A stretch of 64,000 bases of DNA from Deltaproteobacteria bacterium (GTDB taxonomy: Bacteria; Desulfobacterota; Binatia; Binatales; Binataceae), in NCBI GenBank assembly GCA_021780755.1, contig JAJXYF010000004.1, positions 1 to 64,000 of the forward strand, written 5' to 3'. Positions 9,203-18,240 of this stretch are shown piece by piece. The notes beneath the pieces are model-generated. The model made no database searches and had not been told where the DNA came from. It saw only the letters and a program-made list of their open reading frames with translations. Numbering within the stretch: position 1 is the stretch's first letter; every line of letters begins with the position of its first letter. A program made the position numbers and the translations under genes.

Positions 9203-10281
9203 TGGGAGTTCGTGCGACTGGCAAGCCGGGCGCTGCCGCGCTGATCATCGCGGGCGGGCGCGGCACCCGCTTCTGGCCCGAGAGCCGGGCCGGGCGTCCG
9301 AAGCCGCTGTTCGCGATCGACGGCAAGACTTCGCTGCTTGAAGAGACCATCGCGCGCACGCGGCCGCTGATCCCGAAGGAGCGGATTTTCGTGCTGGTCG
9401 CGGCCGACCAGCGCGCTGCGTTCCGCCGCGCGCTGCGCGGACTGATACCGCCGCGAAATCTGATCGTGGAGCCGGCCGGGCGCGGCACCGCGGTGGCGAT
9501 CGCGTACGGCGGTGCGGTGATCGCGCGGCGTCTCGGCGCACAGACGGTCGTCGCGGTGATACCGGCCGACCATTACGTGACGCCGGCGACGGGCTTTCGC
9601 GCGACGGTCGCGAGTGCGATCGCGCTGGCCGCGGCCGACGACGCGATCGTCGTCGTTGGCGTAACTCCGACGCGGCCCGAGACCGGTTACGGCTATCAGC
9701 AGATCGGACGCGCGGTCGGCGCGGGCTTCAAGGTCGAACGCTTCGTCGAGAAGCCGGCGCTGGCGCGCGCACGGCAGATGGTGAAGTCGGGCAAGTTCCT
9801 CTGGAATGCCGGAATCTTCGTGATGCGAATCTCCACACTGGCGCGCGAACTCGCAGAACATGCCCCGCGGCTTGCGACCGCGATGAGCACGCTGGCGACG
9901 CGTCGCGGTCCCGAGTTGTCGAGGGCCTACGCCAAGCTCGATTTCGACTCGTTTGATCGCGTAGTCGCGGAAAAGAGCAGTCGCGTGCTGAGCGTGCAAG
10001 CACGCTTTCGCTGGTTCGACGTGGGCAGTTGGGAAGGGCTGTGGGAAGCGCTCGGCGACGCCGCGCAAGCCGGGAACGTCACGATCGGAAACGTGATCGC
10101 GCTCGACACCAGCGGGGTGATCGCGCGCGGCGGCAAACGCCTGATGGTGTTGCTGGGCGTGAGCGATCTGGTGGCGGTCGATACCGGCGACGCGATCCTG
10201 ATCGCGCGGCGCTCGCAGTCCCAGGAAGTGCGCCGGGTGCCCGAGGAACTCGCGCGCCGCGGCCTCACCCGTTACCTGTAG
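9202..10281 (+). CDS. manC: Mannose-1-phosphate guanylyltransferase
   Basis: The enzyme makes GDP-mannose from GTP and mannose 1-phosphate. The 359-residue protein has the nucleotidyltransferase signature IIAGGRGTRFWPESR (about residues 15-29), the RPKPL segment, PADHYV, and the family motifs ETGYGY, FVEKP, WNAGIF and WFDVGSWEGLW. It lacks the C-terminal isomerase domain of bifunctional ManC/AlgA proteins. The ATG shares the A of the manB stop (TGATG), indicating translational coupling. The GDP-mannose would feed glycan or lipopolysaccharide synthesis. Confidence 0.93.
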   Translation: MGVRATGKPGAAALIIAGGRGTRFWPESRAGRPKPLFAIDGKTSLLEETIARTRPLIPKERIFVLVAADQRAAFRRALRGLIPPRNLIVEPAGRGTAVAIAYGGAVIARRLGAQTVVAVIPADHYVTPATGFRATVASAIALAAADDAIVVVGVTPTRPETGYGYQQIGRAVGAGFKVERFVEKPALARARQMVKSGKFLWNAGIFVMRISTLARELAEHAPRLATAMSTLATRRGPELSRAYAKLDFDSFDRVVAEKSSRVLSVQARFRWFDVGSWEGLWEALGDAAQAGNVTIGNVIALDTSGVIARGGKRLMVLLGVSDLVAVDTGDAILIARRSQSQEVRRVPEELARRGLTRYL

Positions 10282-10308
10282 GATCTCGCGCGGGCGTTCG
10301 CGCGCGAC

Positions 10309-11118
10309 TCACTTCGGGCGGGGCGGCGACGAAGCACCCGGGAAGAGCGTGCGCACCAGAAAAGACTCGCGCTGATAGAAGCCGATCGAGTGATACGAGT
10401 CCTCGAGCTTGAGCAGTGAGTAATCGAGATAGTGTCCGAGTTCGTGCATGAGCGTGCGCAGATAGGTACGCGGCTTGACGACGTCGTGACGCTGCGCCGT
10501 GCGCGTCCACAGCACGATGAGCGGCTCGCCGGCGGTCGGCGCGATACCCTTTGAGCGGCCCGCTGCGGCGGTGCGGGTGGGTGCTTGCGGGTAGAAGAGT
10601 CCGTGCAGTTCGCCGCGCGAGTTGCGCGGGCGGACGCTGCGGACCTCAATGCGCACTGGGCGAACACCGAGTAGCCGGCAGACTTCGCCGAGCAATGACT
10701 GCGAGGCGCGCTGGACGATCGAGGGCGCGCCGCCGTCGAGCGCGCTCATCAGGGCAGCGACCATCGTGAAGGCGGCCGGACTGGGCGTGAGCGGGAAGCG
10801 ATCGATCGCGTCGCTCGCGAGGTAGCCGCGCTGGGCGCGCAGCGGCATCCGATAGAAGAAAGCGGGCAGTTTTCGGATCGGAGCGGCGACGCGCGACGGG
10901 CGCGCCGCGGCGGCGCCAGGCGTTGCCGGAGCGGGTCGCGGCTGGCCGAAAACGGTAGGCTCCGGCTTTGCCGCAAGAGGGTTAAGCGGAGATTTTCCGG
11001 GAACCAGATGGGGTGTTTTCGCGGCTACGGCGGGCGGCGGTTTCGCAACCCCGGACGACGCTGGTTGGGTCAGCGCCGCGAAGAGATCGCCGGTAATTCC
11101 TTTGCGCTCTGCGTCCAC
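10309..11118 (-). CDS. Metalloprotease-like protein with HELGH motif, unknown family
   Basis: The 269-residue protein begins with about 75 residues rich in Pro and Ala, then a globular part from about residue 84. Its clearest feature is TLMHELGHYLDYSLL, an HExxH zinc motif, followed 15 or so residues later by SYHSIGFYQRES, where a third ligand could lie. The strand IVLWTRT before it fits a zincin-like fold. No signal peptide is seen, so it may act in the cytoplasm. The start is a GTG. It converges with manC, with 27 bases between the stops. I do not recognise the family, and peptidase activity is inferred from the motif only. Confidence 0.6.
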   Translation of the reverse strand: MDAERKGITGDLFAALTQPASSGVAKPPPAVAAKTPHLVPGKSPLNPLAAKPEPTVFGQPRPAPATPGAAAARPSRVAAPIRKLPAFFYRMPLRAQRGYLASDAIDRFPLTPSPAAFTMVAALMSALDGGAPSIVQRASQSLLGEVCRLLGVRPVRIEVRSVRPRNSRGELHGLFYPQAPTRTAAAGRSKGIAPTAGEPLIVLWTRTAQRHDVVKPRTYLRTLMHELGHYLDYSLLKLEDSYHSIGFYQRESFLVRTLFPGASSPPRPK

Positions 11119-11502
11119 CGCCTCACTATCCTGCGAGCATCGGGACGAAAGCGCAACCGTGGATACGCGATCGACGTCGCTTGATCGAGACGAAGCGAGG
11201 CGACCGTGGGTGAGGGCGATCGAGCCTTGGAGACCGCGGCGAACATTTCATTTTGCATTGTGCGCGTTGTGGCGAAATGCACTACCGCGGTGGCCGGCGT
11301 CGGAATAATGCCCCGTATTTATGCTCGCCGCGCACGGAACTGCCGAGCGCACCACGGAGCACTCTCCCCGCGGCTTTCCGCGACCGTAATTCCGCCTTAT
11401 GATTCGGGCGAGGCGGGTCATCGTGATCCGATTCGCAACCGGCAGGCCTGCGCATGCTGCCGGGCTTTCACGAGCAATCGGTTGGGGTCACCGGTATCAA
11501 CT
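11119..11502. other. 384-bp region between divergent genes
   Basis: This stretch lies between the start of the minus-strand HELGH gene and the plus-strand adenosine-specific kinase gene, so it should hold two outward promoters. I see no convincing -35/-10 pair, repeat, RNA gene or supported small ORF. The frame that runs through it in phase with the kinase-family gene has no domain-like content upstream of 11503. Confidence 0.4.
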
Positions 11503-11988
11503 ATGGAACTGAAGGCAATCGAAATCGCGAAGCCGTCGGCCGACCTCAACGTGATCGTCGGCCAGGCCCATTTTATCAAGACGGTCGAGGACCTGTACGA
11601 GGCGATCGTGCAGGCGGTGCCGGGGGTGAAATTCGGCGTGGCGTTTTGTGAGGCGTCGGGGCCGTGCCTGGTGCGGCATACCGGAACCGATGGGGCGCTG
11701 GAAGCGGCGGCGGTGGCAGCGGCGAGTGCGATCGCGGCCGGCCATGTGTTCGTCGTGATGTTGGGCAACGCCTTTCCGCTCAACGTGCTCAATCAGATCA
11801 AGGCGGTAACGGAAGTGTGCACGGTCTTTTGCGCGACGGCGAATCCGCTGACGGTGGTGGTCGCCGAGCATCAGGGCGCGCGGGGGGTGATGGGCGTGAT
11901 CGACGGCAGCGCTCCCAAGGGGGTCGAAGGCGAGGGCGAACGGGCCGAGCGTCACGCGATGCTGCGACGGTTCGGATACAAACAGTGA
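11503..11988 (+). CDS. Adenosine-specific kinase family protein (PF04008 type)
   Basis: The 161-residue protein matches the small Adenosine_kin family first seen in hyperthermophilic archaea and found patchily in bacteria. Visible hallmarks are the start MELKAIEIAKPSADLNVIVG, VPGVKFGVAFCEASGPCLVRHTG, GHVFVVMLGNAFPLNVLN, and the C-terminal DGSAPKGVEGE. Family annotation as an adenosine-specific kinase rests on structure and limited biochemistry. The ATG at 11503 was chosen over a longer in-frame opening because it gives the exact family length and start. It stands alone ahead of the PBP gene. Confidence 0.85.
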   Translation: MELKAIEIAKPSADLNVIVGQAHFIKTVEDLYEAIVQAVPGVKFGVAFCEASGPCLVRHTGTDGALEAAAVAAASAIAAGHVFVVMLGNAFPLNVLNQIKAVTEVCTVFCATANPLTVVVAEHQGARGVMGVIDGSAPKGVEGEGERAERHAMLRRFGYKQ

Positions 11989-12122
11989 TCGCGCGGGAAG
12001 GCGCTCGATGCGGTGGGGGCGGTTAGGCGATATACTGACGCTCGATCAATCGACAGTCGATCGCGGGGGTGCGCGCGGTGCGCATGCCGAGCGGGGGCGG
12101 GGAAGGACGAAACGGTCGCCTC

Positions 12123-14627
12123 ATGGCGAAAGCAGGCAACCGCGGCCCAAGCGCCGCAAAGGGTACACCGAGTCGCAAGGGCAGCGCAGTGGCGGGGTTC
12201 TTTCGCCGCCTCGGATGGCGGCGATCGATCGCCGGCGTCCTGATCCTGTTTGCCTTTGGTGTCGGGTTTTATCTCGCGCAGGTCTATGTCGATATCTCCG
12301 AGATGATCGAGGAGCGGCGCGCGGCGCTGACCTCCGCGATTTACTCGGCCCCGCTCGCGGTCGCGCCCAACGACGAAATCGGGCCGCTGCACCTCATCGA
12401 TCGGCTGGAGCATTTGAGTTACACGCGGGTCGAGAACGTCGCGCATCCGGGCGAATACTCGATGGTGCCCGGATCGATGACGTTGTTCGTGCGCGAGTTC
12501 ACGATCGGATCGCGCGGATATCCGGCGTCGCTGGTCCATCTCACCTTTAGCGGCACGCGGGTCGCGGGTATCACGGATTCGTTCGGGGCGGCGCTCGAAC
12601 GCGTCGCGATCGAGCCCGAGGTGATCGGCCGGCTGTTGCCCGACGCGCCCGCGGAGCGCGATGAGGTATCGCTCGACGATGTGCCGCCGTTCGTGGTGAA
12701 GGGGCTGCTGGCGACCGAGGACCGCTATTTCTATTACCACTTCGGCTTCGATCCGATTCGCATCATCGAGGCGGCGATCGTTGACCTGCATTCGCATCGT
12801 TTGCGGCAGGGGGCGAGCACGCTGACGCAGCAGCTCGCGCGCACGTTTATCGAACAGCATTCGCGCAGCTTCCATCGCAAGGTGCGGGAGCTGGCGATCG
12901 CGCTGGTGCTTGAGATGCGTCTGACCAAGAAGGAAATCCTCGAGCGCTATATCAACGACGTGCCGATGGGCGAATACGAAGGCACCCCGATTTATGGATT
13001 GCCGCTGGCGGCGCGTTATTTTTACGGCAAGGACCTGCGCGCGGTTTCGCCGGCCGAAGCGGCGACCCTGATCGGCATGATCCAGGCGCCGACGCTCGAT
13101 GACCCGCGGCGCCATGTGGACGCGGCGCGCGTGCGGCGCGATACGGTGCTGACGCTGATGCGCCGGGCTAACGCGATCACCAACGCTCAGTATGACGTGG
13201 CGGTGGCGCAGGCGGTCACGACCATCAAGCCGGCCGGCCTGCGGCGGGCGCGCTACTTCACGGATTACGTGATCGCGAACGTGAAGAAGATTCCGGGCGC
13301 GGCCGGCAATCTGCTGGGGCTCAAGGTTTACACGACGCTCAATCCGGAGCTCGAGGAGATCGCGCGCCAATCGATAATCGACAACCTGGGCCGCATCGAA
13401 AAGGCGCATTCGCGACTGCGGCGGCGCGACCCCGAGGACCGCCTGGAGAGCGCACTGGTCTCGATCGATCCGCACAGCGGAGCGATCCTCGCGATGATCG
13501 GCGGACGCGACTATGCGACCAGCCAGTACAATCGCGCGGTTGACGCCGAGCGCCAGCCGGGTTCGGCCTTCAAGCCGATCGTCTATCTCACGGCGCTCGA
13601 TCCCGAACTCAATCCGCTGCCCGAACCGGTGACGCTCGCGTCGCTGCTGCCCGATCGCCCGATGACCTTTGGCGGATGGACGCCGGCGAACTACGAACGG
13701 ACCTACCAGGGGCAGGTCACAGTGGCGGCGGCGCTGGCGGAATCGCTCAACGTGCCGACGGCCTACCTCGGCAGCCTGATCGGCACCTCGCGCATCATCC
13801 GCACGGCGCATTCGCTGGGGATCCGCTCGGAGCTGCCCGACTATCTGCCGGTGACGATCGGCGCGGGCGAAATCACCTTGCTCGAATTGACCGGCGCCTA
13901 CCAGGTGTTCGCGAGCGGCGGAGTGCTGCGGCCGCCGTTTGCGATCGAGGCGATCGTCGGCGGCGACAATCACCTCATCTACCAGCATCCGGTCGGGCAG
14001 GAACGGCTGATGAGCCAGGCGGTCGCGTACCTGATAACGGGCGCGCTGCAGGGCGTCCTGCAATACGGTACCGCGGCGAGCGCCACCCGCCTCGGCCTTG
14101 ACTTCAAGGCGGCCGGCAAGACTGGGACCACCGACGATTATCGCGACGCCTACTTCGTCGGCTACACGCGCCAGGTGGTGACGGGCGTGTGGGTGGGCTT
14201 CGATAAACCGGAGACGATTGGCCTGACGGGGGCCGCGGCCGCCTTGCCCGCGTGGATCGCTTACATGAACAGCGCGGTGCGCCAGCCGGAGTTGGGCTTT
14301 GGATCGCCGCCGCCGGGAATCACGATGCTGTCGATCGATCCGGCGAGCGGCGGAATCGCGACGCCCGCATGTCCGCGCGTCCAGATGATGCCGTTCCTTG
14401 AAGGGACCGAACCAACGCGTCTGTGTCCGCTGCACAGCGGCCTTTCGGGGTCGGCGACGACGACAGCGGATTCCAGTGGGCCGGAAGGATCGGCGGATAC
14501 GGAGGCGGCCAACGGCACCGCGAGCGCCGCGCCGAGTCCAGCGCCGGGCGCGGAACCGGGTCCGGCCTCCAATGGCGTGTTTGGCGCGGTCGGGAATTTT
14601 TTCGATTCGCTCCTCGGACATCATTAG
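12123..14627 (+). CDS. Class A penicillin-binding protein (PBP1B-like)
   Basis: This bifunctional peptidoglycan synthase is anchored in the inner membrane. After a short basic cytoplasmic tail comes one membrane helix (about residues 35-55) and a UB2H-like region (about 75-165). The glycosyltransferase 51 domain follows, with ATEDRYFYYHFG near residue 196 and QGASTLTQQLART near 229. The transpeptidase domain has SAFK (about 479), SLN (about 540) and KTG (about 665). The last 70 residues are Ala/Pro/Gly-rich with a short hydrophobic end. The start may instead be the GTG at 12069 or ATG at 12084; no ideal ribosome site decides it. Confidence 0.93.
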   Translation: MAKAGNRGPSAAKGTPSRKGSAVAGFFRRLGWRRSIAGVLILFAFGVGFYLAQVYVDISEMIEERRAALTSAIYSAPLAVAPNDEIGPLHLIDRLEHLSYTRVENVAHPGEYSMVPGSMTLFVREFTIGSRGYPASLVHLTFSGTRVAGITDSFGAALERVAIEPEVIGRLLPDAPAERDEVSLDDVPPFVVKGLLATEDRYFYYHFGFDPIRIIEAAIVDLHSHRLRQGASTLTQQLARTFIEQHSRSFHRKVRELAIALVLEMRLTKKEILERYINDVPMGEYEGTPIYGLPLAARYFYGKDLRAVSPAEAATLIGMIQAPTLDDPRRHVDAARVRRDTVLTLMRRANAITNAQYDVAVAQAVTTIKPAGLRRARYFTDYVIANVKKIPGAAGNLLGLKVYTTLNPELEEIARQSIIDNLGRIEKAHSRLRRRDPEDRLESALVSIDPHSGAILAMIGGRDYATSQYNRAVDAERQPGSAFKPIVYLTALDPELNPLPEPVTLASLLPDRPMTFGGWTPANYERTYQGQVTVAAALAESLNVPTAYLGSLIGTSRIIRTAHSLGIRSELPDYLPVTIGAGEITLLELTGAYQVFASGGVLRPPFAIEAIVGGDNHLIYQHPVGQERLMSQAVAYLITGALQGVLQYGTAASATRLGLDFKAAGKTGTTDDYRDAYFVGYTRQVVTGVWVGFDKPETIGLTGAAAALPAWIAYMNSAVRQPELGFGSPPPGITMLSIDPASGGIATPACPRVQMMPFLEGTEPTRLCPLHSGLSGSATTTADSSGPEGSADTEAANGTASAAPSPAPGAEPGPASNGVFGAVGNFFDSLLGHH

Positions 14628-14686
14628 GGCGTGAATTCGTCGAGCGGCGATTGTGCGGCGTGCGCATTCTCCGCAAGATTGACGTT

Positions 14687-15226
14687 GTGAAACGCCGACA
14701 CGACCCAGTGAAATTCATCCTGTCGCATTGGAGTTTGCGCGCGATCGTTACGGTCGCGGCGAGCGTGTGGATTTTTGCGCCGCCGGCCGCGAGTGCATTC
14801 GCCAAGGAGAAGGGCGGATTCTTTTTGCCCAGCGGCGACAGCGCGAAAGTCGTCACCGTGACCGCGACCGGAGAAGCGGCGGCCGGCATCACGGTGGTCA
14901 CGGAAGCGATCGCGGTGAAGGAAACCGGACCAAAGGCGACGGTCAAAAAATTCGGCGAGGTGTACGCCTTCAACCCGCAGTTTATCGCGGTCCATCGCGA
15001 CCAGCCGACGCAGATCGAGTTCTGGAATCTGCAGCCCGACGACGAGCATGACGTAGCGGTGCTCGATGCCGATCTGAAAGTCCTGATGTACGAGAAACTG
15101 CCGCCGCTGACCAAGACGTCGTGGGTCTTCACCTTCCATCGCGAGGGTCTCTTCGACCTCAAGTGCCTGGTTCATCAGCCGGAAATGAGTGGTCAAATCC
15201 TGGTGCTGCCGCGGGCCGCACATTGA
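14687..15226 (+). CDS. Exported cupredoxin-like protein
   Basis: The predicted 179-residue precursor starts with a Sec-type signal peptide: a basic KRRH n-region, a hydrophobic stretch and a plausible cleavage after APPAASA. The mature part reads like a cupredoxin domain: an early strand, EVYAFNPQFIAVHRDQPTQIEFWNLQPDDEHD, and the C-terminal LKCLVHQPEMSGQILV, where Cys, His and Met are placed like a type 1 copper site, with the His of DEHD as a candidate fourth ligand. It could carry electrons or bind copper in the periplasm. Starts at 14660 or 14708 are also possible. chrA follows after 15 bases, suggesting an operon. Confidence 0.65.
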   Translation: MKRRHDPVKFILSHWSLRAIVTVAASVWIFAPPAASAFAKEKGGFFLPSGDSAKVVTVTATGEAAAGITVVTEAIAVKETGPKATVKKFGEVYAFNPQFIAVHRDQPTQIEFWNLQPDDEHDVAVLDADLKVLMYEKLPPLTKTSWVFTFHREGLFDLKCLVHQPEMSGQILVLPRAAH

Positions 15227-15241
15227 CGGAGTGCCTCCGCG

Positions 15242-16477
15242 ATGATCGAGACGCCGGGGGAAATCGAGGCCGCGCTCGCGCCTCAAGATCGGCGCGCCCG
15301 GCTGCGCGAACTGGCGATGCTGTTTCTGAAGCTGGGGACGATCGCATTCGGCGGCCCGGCCGCGCATATCGCCATGATGGAGGACGAAGTCGTGCGGCGC
15401 CGCGGATGGGTCTCGCACGAGGAGTTCCTCGACATGGTCGGCGCGTGCAACCTGATACCGGGGCCGAACTCGACCGAGATGGCAATCCATATCGGCCATC
15501 GACGCGCCGGTTTCGCGGGGCTGGCGGTGGCGGGTGCGTGCTTTATCGTGCCCGCGGTCGCCATCACGATCGCGATCGCTTGGGCGTATGTGCGGTTCGG
15601 TTCGATGCCGCAGGTGGCGGGTGCGCTCTACGGAATAAAGCCGGTGATAATCGCGGTCGTCGTGCAGGCGTTGTGGCGGTTGTGGCCGAGCGCGGCGCGC
15701 ACGCGGCTGCTGATTGCGGTGACGATCGCGGCGACGGTGGCGGCCTTGGCGGGCTTCAACGAGATCGCGATCCTGTTCGCGGCCGGCGCGATCACGATTG
15801 GCGTGGCAGTCGCGTCCGATGCTCATGGGCGTCGCGACCTGCCGGCGGCATTCATCATCGCGACGCCGCTTGCGATGCCGGGTGCGCGAACCATGACGAC
15901 CGCGGCGGTGAGCGTCGCGACCGTTGCCGGTGCGGCGGCCGCGCCATTCAGTCTCGGCACGATGTTCCTGATCTTCGTCAAGATTGGCGCCGTGCTGTTC
16001 GGCAGCGGCTACGTGCTGATCGCGTTTCTGCAGGCGGATTTCATCGATCGGCTGCATTGGCTGACGCGCGGCCAATTGCTCGATGCGGTCGCGGTCGGCC
16101 AGTTCACGCCCGGCCCCGTGTTTTGCACGGCGACCTTCATCGGCTATCTGCTCGGCAAGACGACTGGCTCGCTGGTCGCGACGATCGGAATCTTTTTGCC
16201 GGCGTTTGTCTTCGTCGCGATCAGTGGGCCGCTGCTGCCGCGGCTGCGGCGCTCGCCGATTGCGGGCGCGTTTCTCGACGGCGTAAACGCGGCCTCGCTC
16301 GCCCTCATGATCGCGGTAACGTGGGAGCTCGGGCGCGAGGCGATAGTCGATACGACGACGATCGTGCTGGCGGTGCTTGCCGCGATTGCGCTGATACGAT
16401 TCCGGTTGAACTCGGTCTGGTTGATTATCGCGGGCGGCATCGTCGGCGCGATCGTCTCGTCGGCCCCGCGGCCCTAA
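15242..16477 (+). CDS. chrA: Chromate transporter family protein (ChrA, bidomain)
   Basis: The 411-residue membrane protein contains two homologous halves typical of long-chain CHR proteins. The first has LGTIAFGGPAAHIAMMEDEVV and CNLIPGPNSTEMAIHIG; the second has KIGAVLFGSGYVLIAFL and VGQFTPGPVFCTATFIGYLLG. About ten membrane segments are visible. Characterised members export chromate, while many relatives have no proven substrate, so true chromate export is an assumption. The upstream cupredoxin-like gene could share its transcript, which points to metal or oxyanion handling. Confidence 0.9.
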   Translation: MIETPGEIEAALAPQDRRARLRELAMLFLKLGTIAFGGPAAHIAMMEDEVVRRRGWVSHEEFLDMVGACNLIPGPNSTEMAIHIGHRRAGFAGLAVAGACFIVPAVAITIAIAWAYVRFGSMPQVAGALYGIKPVIIAVVVQALWRLWPSAARTRLLIAVTIAATVAALAGFNEIAILFAAGAITIGVAVASDAHGRRDLPAAFIIATPLAMPGARTMTTAAVSVATVAGAAAAPFSLGTMFLIFVKIGAVLFGSGYVLIAFLQADFIDRLHWLTRGQLLDAVAVGQFTPGPVFCTATFIGYLLGKTTGSLVATIGIFLPAFVFVAISGPLLPRLRRSPIAGAFLDGVNAASLALMIAVTWELGREAIVDTTTIVLAVLAAIALIRFRLNSVWLIIAGGIVGAIVSSAPRP

Positions 16478-16486
16478 AATCTGCGC

Positions 16487-17455
16487 TTACACGGAGGAAT
16501 CGTCGTCGCCGTCGCGGTCGTCGGCCGGGTCGAAATCGGCCTCCGAATCGGCGTCAAACGGCGAATCCGCGTGCGGCGAATCGGCGGCAGCGGCGGGCTC
16601 AAGCGAGCGGTTATGAGCCTCGGCGGGGTGTTCCGCCAGTACGTCCGAAAGGCGGCGCGCGACGATGATGAAGGCCGAATGCGCAATCATCCGATGCACC
16701 GGGCGCACGCTCATCCCTTTGACGTGCCAGTTACGCATGAGCGTCTCGAAGCACTCGATCTCGGCGAAGTCGGGACGTCGCTGGAGGGTCTCGACGGTGT
16801 CCTTCAGTTGCAGGGCGGTGGGAACGTAACTGACGAAGACCCCGCCGGGGCGCAGCGCGCGCGCGACCACGTCGATCGCGCGGCCGGGTTCAGGCAGATC
16901 GATGAACAGGCGATCGACGCCGGTTTCGTCGAAGCCGTCATAGAGGTCGCGCAGCTTGATGGTCCAGTTGGGCGCCTCACCGAAAAACGTGGCGACGTTG
17001 CGGCGCGCCGCGGCGGCGAAGTCCTCGCGCAATTCGTAGGAGATCAGTCGGCCGGTGGGGCCGACCGCGCGCAGCAGCGCGATCGTGAGCGCGCCCGCGC
17101 CGACGCCGCCCTCGATGACGGTCGCGCCCGGATAGACGTCGCCCCAAATCAGCAGCGGGCCGGTGTCCTTCGGATAGATCACCTGCGCGGCGCGCGGCAG
17201 ATGGGGAATCAGGTCGGCGTAGGTCGGCCGCAAGACCAGGTAGTTTTCGCCCGTGCTGAATTTCACCCGCGAGCCTTCTTCGAGGCCGTAGAGGCTTTCG
17301 GGTGCGAGCTCGCCGCGAATCTCGAGTTTCTTGCCGCGCCGCAGAATTTTCAGATAGCGGCGGCCCTTGCGATCGATGAAGAGCACGGCGTCGTTTTCTT
17401 TGAGTAGATGATCCAAGCTGTAACAACGCTTAAAGGTAAAGCGCGGCCGGCGCAA
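16487..17455 (-). CDS. trmI: tRNA (adenine-58-N1)-methyltransferase, TrmI family
   Basis: The enzyme methylates A58 in the T-loop of tRNAs using SAM. The protein has an N-terminal beta-barrel (VLFIDRKGRRYLKIL), then the GCD14-type Rossmann domain with the SAM motif VIEGGVGAGALTIALL, the strand GRLISYELR, and the tRNA-binding MRNWHVKGMSVRPVHRM. About 35 residues at the C-terminus form an acidic Asp/Ser tail that is not part of the family fold. The frame can start at TTG 17455 or TTG 17416; the latter gives a more usual family start. It converges with chrA nine bases away. Confidence 0.87.
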   Translation of the reverse strand: MRRPRFTFKRCYSLDHLLKENDAVLFIDRKGRRYLKILRRGKKLEIRGELAPESLYGLEEGSRVKFSTGENYLVLRPTYADLIPHLPRAAQVIYPKDTGPLLIWGDVYPGATVIEGGVGAGALTIALLRAVGPTGRLISYELREDFAAAARRNVATFFGEAPNWTIKLRDLYDGFDETGVDRLFIDLPEPGRAIDVVARALRPGGVFVSYVPTALQLKDTVETLQRRPDFAEIECFETLMRNWHVKGMSVRPVHRMIAHSAFIIVARRLSDVLAEHPAEAHNRSLEPAAAADSPHADSPFDADSEADFDPADDRDGDDDSSV

Positions 17456-17698
17456 CCGGCACCGGCGGGCACGGCATGCATTGGCGATAACTATTGACTA
17501 TAATAGCCACGGGCGTTTACGCTTGCGGGTGACCCGGCGATTGCAGTTCAACCGATGCATGCATCTGGCGGAGCGGTGGCCGGGTAATTTTTTAGCCGCG
17601 CGACGCCGCGGCAGTCCGGTCGTGATTAGCTTAAGGGGCCGGGCGATCGCGGTGTGACGACCGTAGCACGGTAAATACTGAGGACAGGCGGAATCGAT

Positions 17699-17872
17699 AT
17701 GGCGGAGAAAAAAGCAAAGACGGCGGAAAAGAGCGGCGGCCAGGTCGAGCGCAAGCGCCTGTGTCCGACGTGCGGTGCGGATAGCAAGGTGACGCTCTTC
17801 GCGGGCTACGGGCGCAAGGGTTTCTATGCCGTGTGCGAGAAGGCATGCGGCTACGTCGGGCCGGTCCGATGA
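17699..17872 (+). CDS. 57-residue zinc-ribbon-like protein of unknown function
   Basis: A short frame starts at ATG 17699 and ends with TGA at 17870-17872. The product has a lysine-rich start (MAEKKAKTAEK) and four cysteines arranged as CPTC and, about 20 residues later, CEKAC, plausibly one zinc site. The next gene starts 19 bases later, so the two small genes and secF look like one transcript. A TATAAT hexamer lies at 17499-17504, but no -35 box is correctly spaced with it. I do not recognise the family; the cysteine pattern and position are the support that it is real. Confidence 0.6.
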   Translation: MAEKKAKTAEKSGGQVERKRLCPTCGADSKVTLFAGYGRKGFYAVCEKACGYVGPVR

Positions 17873-17891
17873 CGGCGGCGCGGGCTTGACC

Positions 17892-18233
17892 ATGGCCAGA
17901 GTGCGCAAGACCAAGTCCTCCAAGAAGGATCTGTACTCAGGCTTCGGCGACGCGGTTGACGAGCACGAGGAAGATGCGGATCTTCCCAAAGACGAAGCCG
18001 GCCGGCGCAAGATCAAACGCCAATACCAGGAACTGCTCGGCATCCGGATCGAAAAGCTGAAGGGCCGGATCCTCAATCGCGAGCGGATCAACAAGACCAT
18101 CGAGGGCATCTACTTCATCTGCGCCAAGTGTATGAAGGTGTGCCATTCGCTCGACGACGGTCTGACCGAGGATCCCAACAACGTCGATAACCAGTGCGCG
18201 AAATGCGCCAAGACGCGGACGGCGGCGGCCTGA
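17892..18233 (+). CDS. Zinc-ribbon protein of unknown function upstream of secF
   Basis: The 113-residue protein starts with a basic segment (MARVRKTKSSKKD), continues with a charged helical middle (GRRKIKRQYQELLGIRIEKLKGR) and ends with paired cysteine knuckles: CAKCMKVC and then CAKCAKT some 25 residues later. This looks like a helical adaptor with a C-terminal zinc ribbon. The ATG at 17892 follows the previous small gene by 19 bases and the gene ends seven bases before secF, so co-transcription is likely. No known family is recognised. The link with protein export is inferred from position only. Confidence 0.65.
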   Translation: MARVRKTKSSKKDLYSGFGDAVDEHEEDADLPKDEAGRRKIKRQYQELLGIRIEKLKGRILNRERINKTIEGIYFICAKCMKVCHSLDDGLTEDPNNVDNQCAKCAKTRTAAA

Positions 18234-18240
18234 AGGCACC

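Noticed and set aside
10282-10308. CG-rich inverted repeat between manC and the convergent HELGH gene
   Set aside because: Alternating CG bases make imperfect pairing likely by chance and there is no T-run.
11952-14624. A very long minus-strand open frame opposite the PBP gene (about 890 codons)
   Set aside because: It is Arg/Gln/His-rich with no domain motifs and lies exactly opposite a gene with all PBP1 motifs; long antisense frames are expected in GC-rich DNA.
17499-17504. TATAAT hexamer upstream of the zinc-ribbon/secF genes
   Set aside because: No -35 element at a suitable distance; the nearest TTGGCG is only 12 bases away, so I do not call a promoter.
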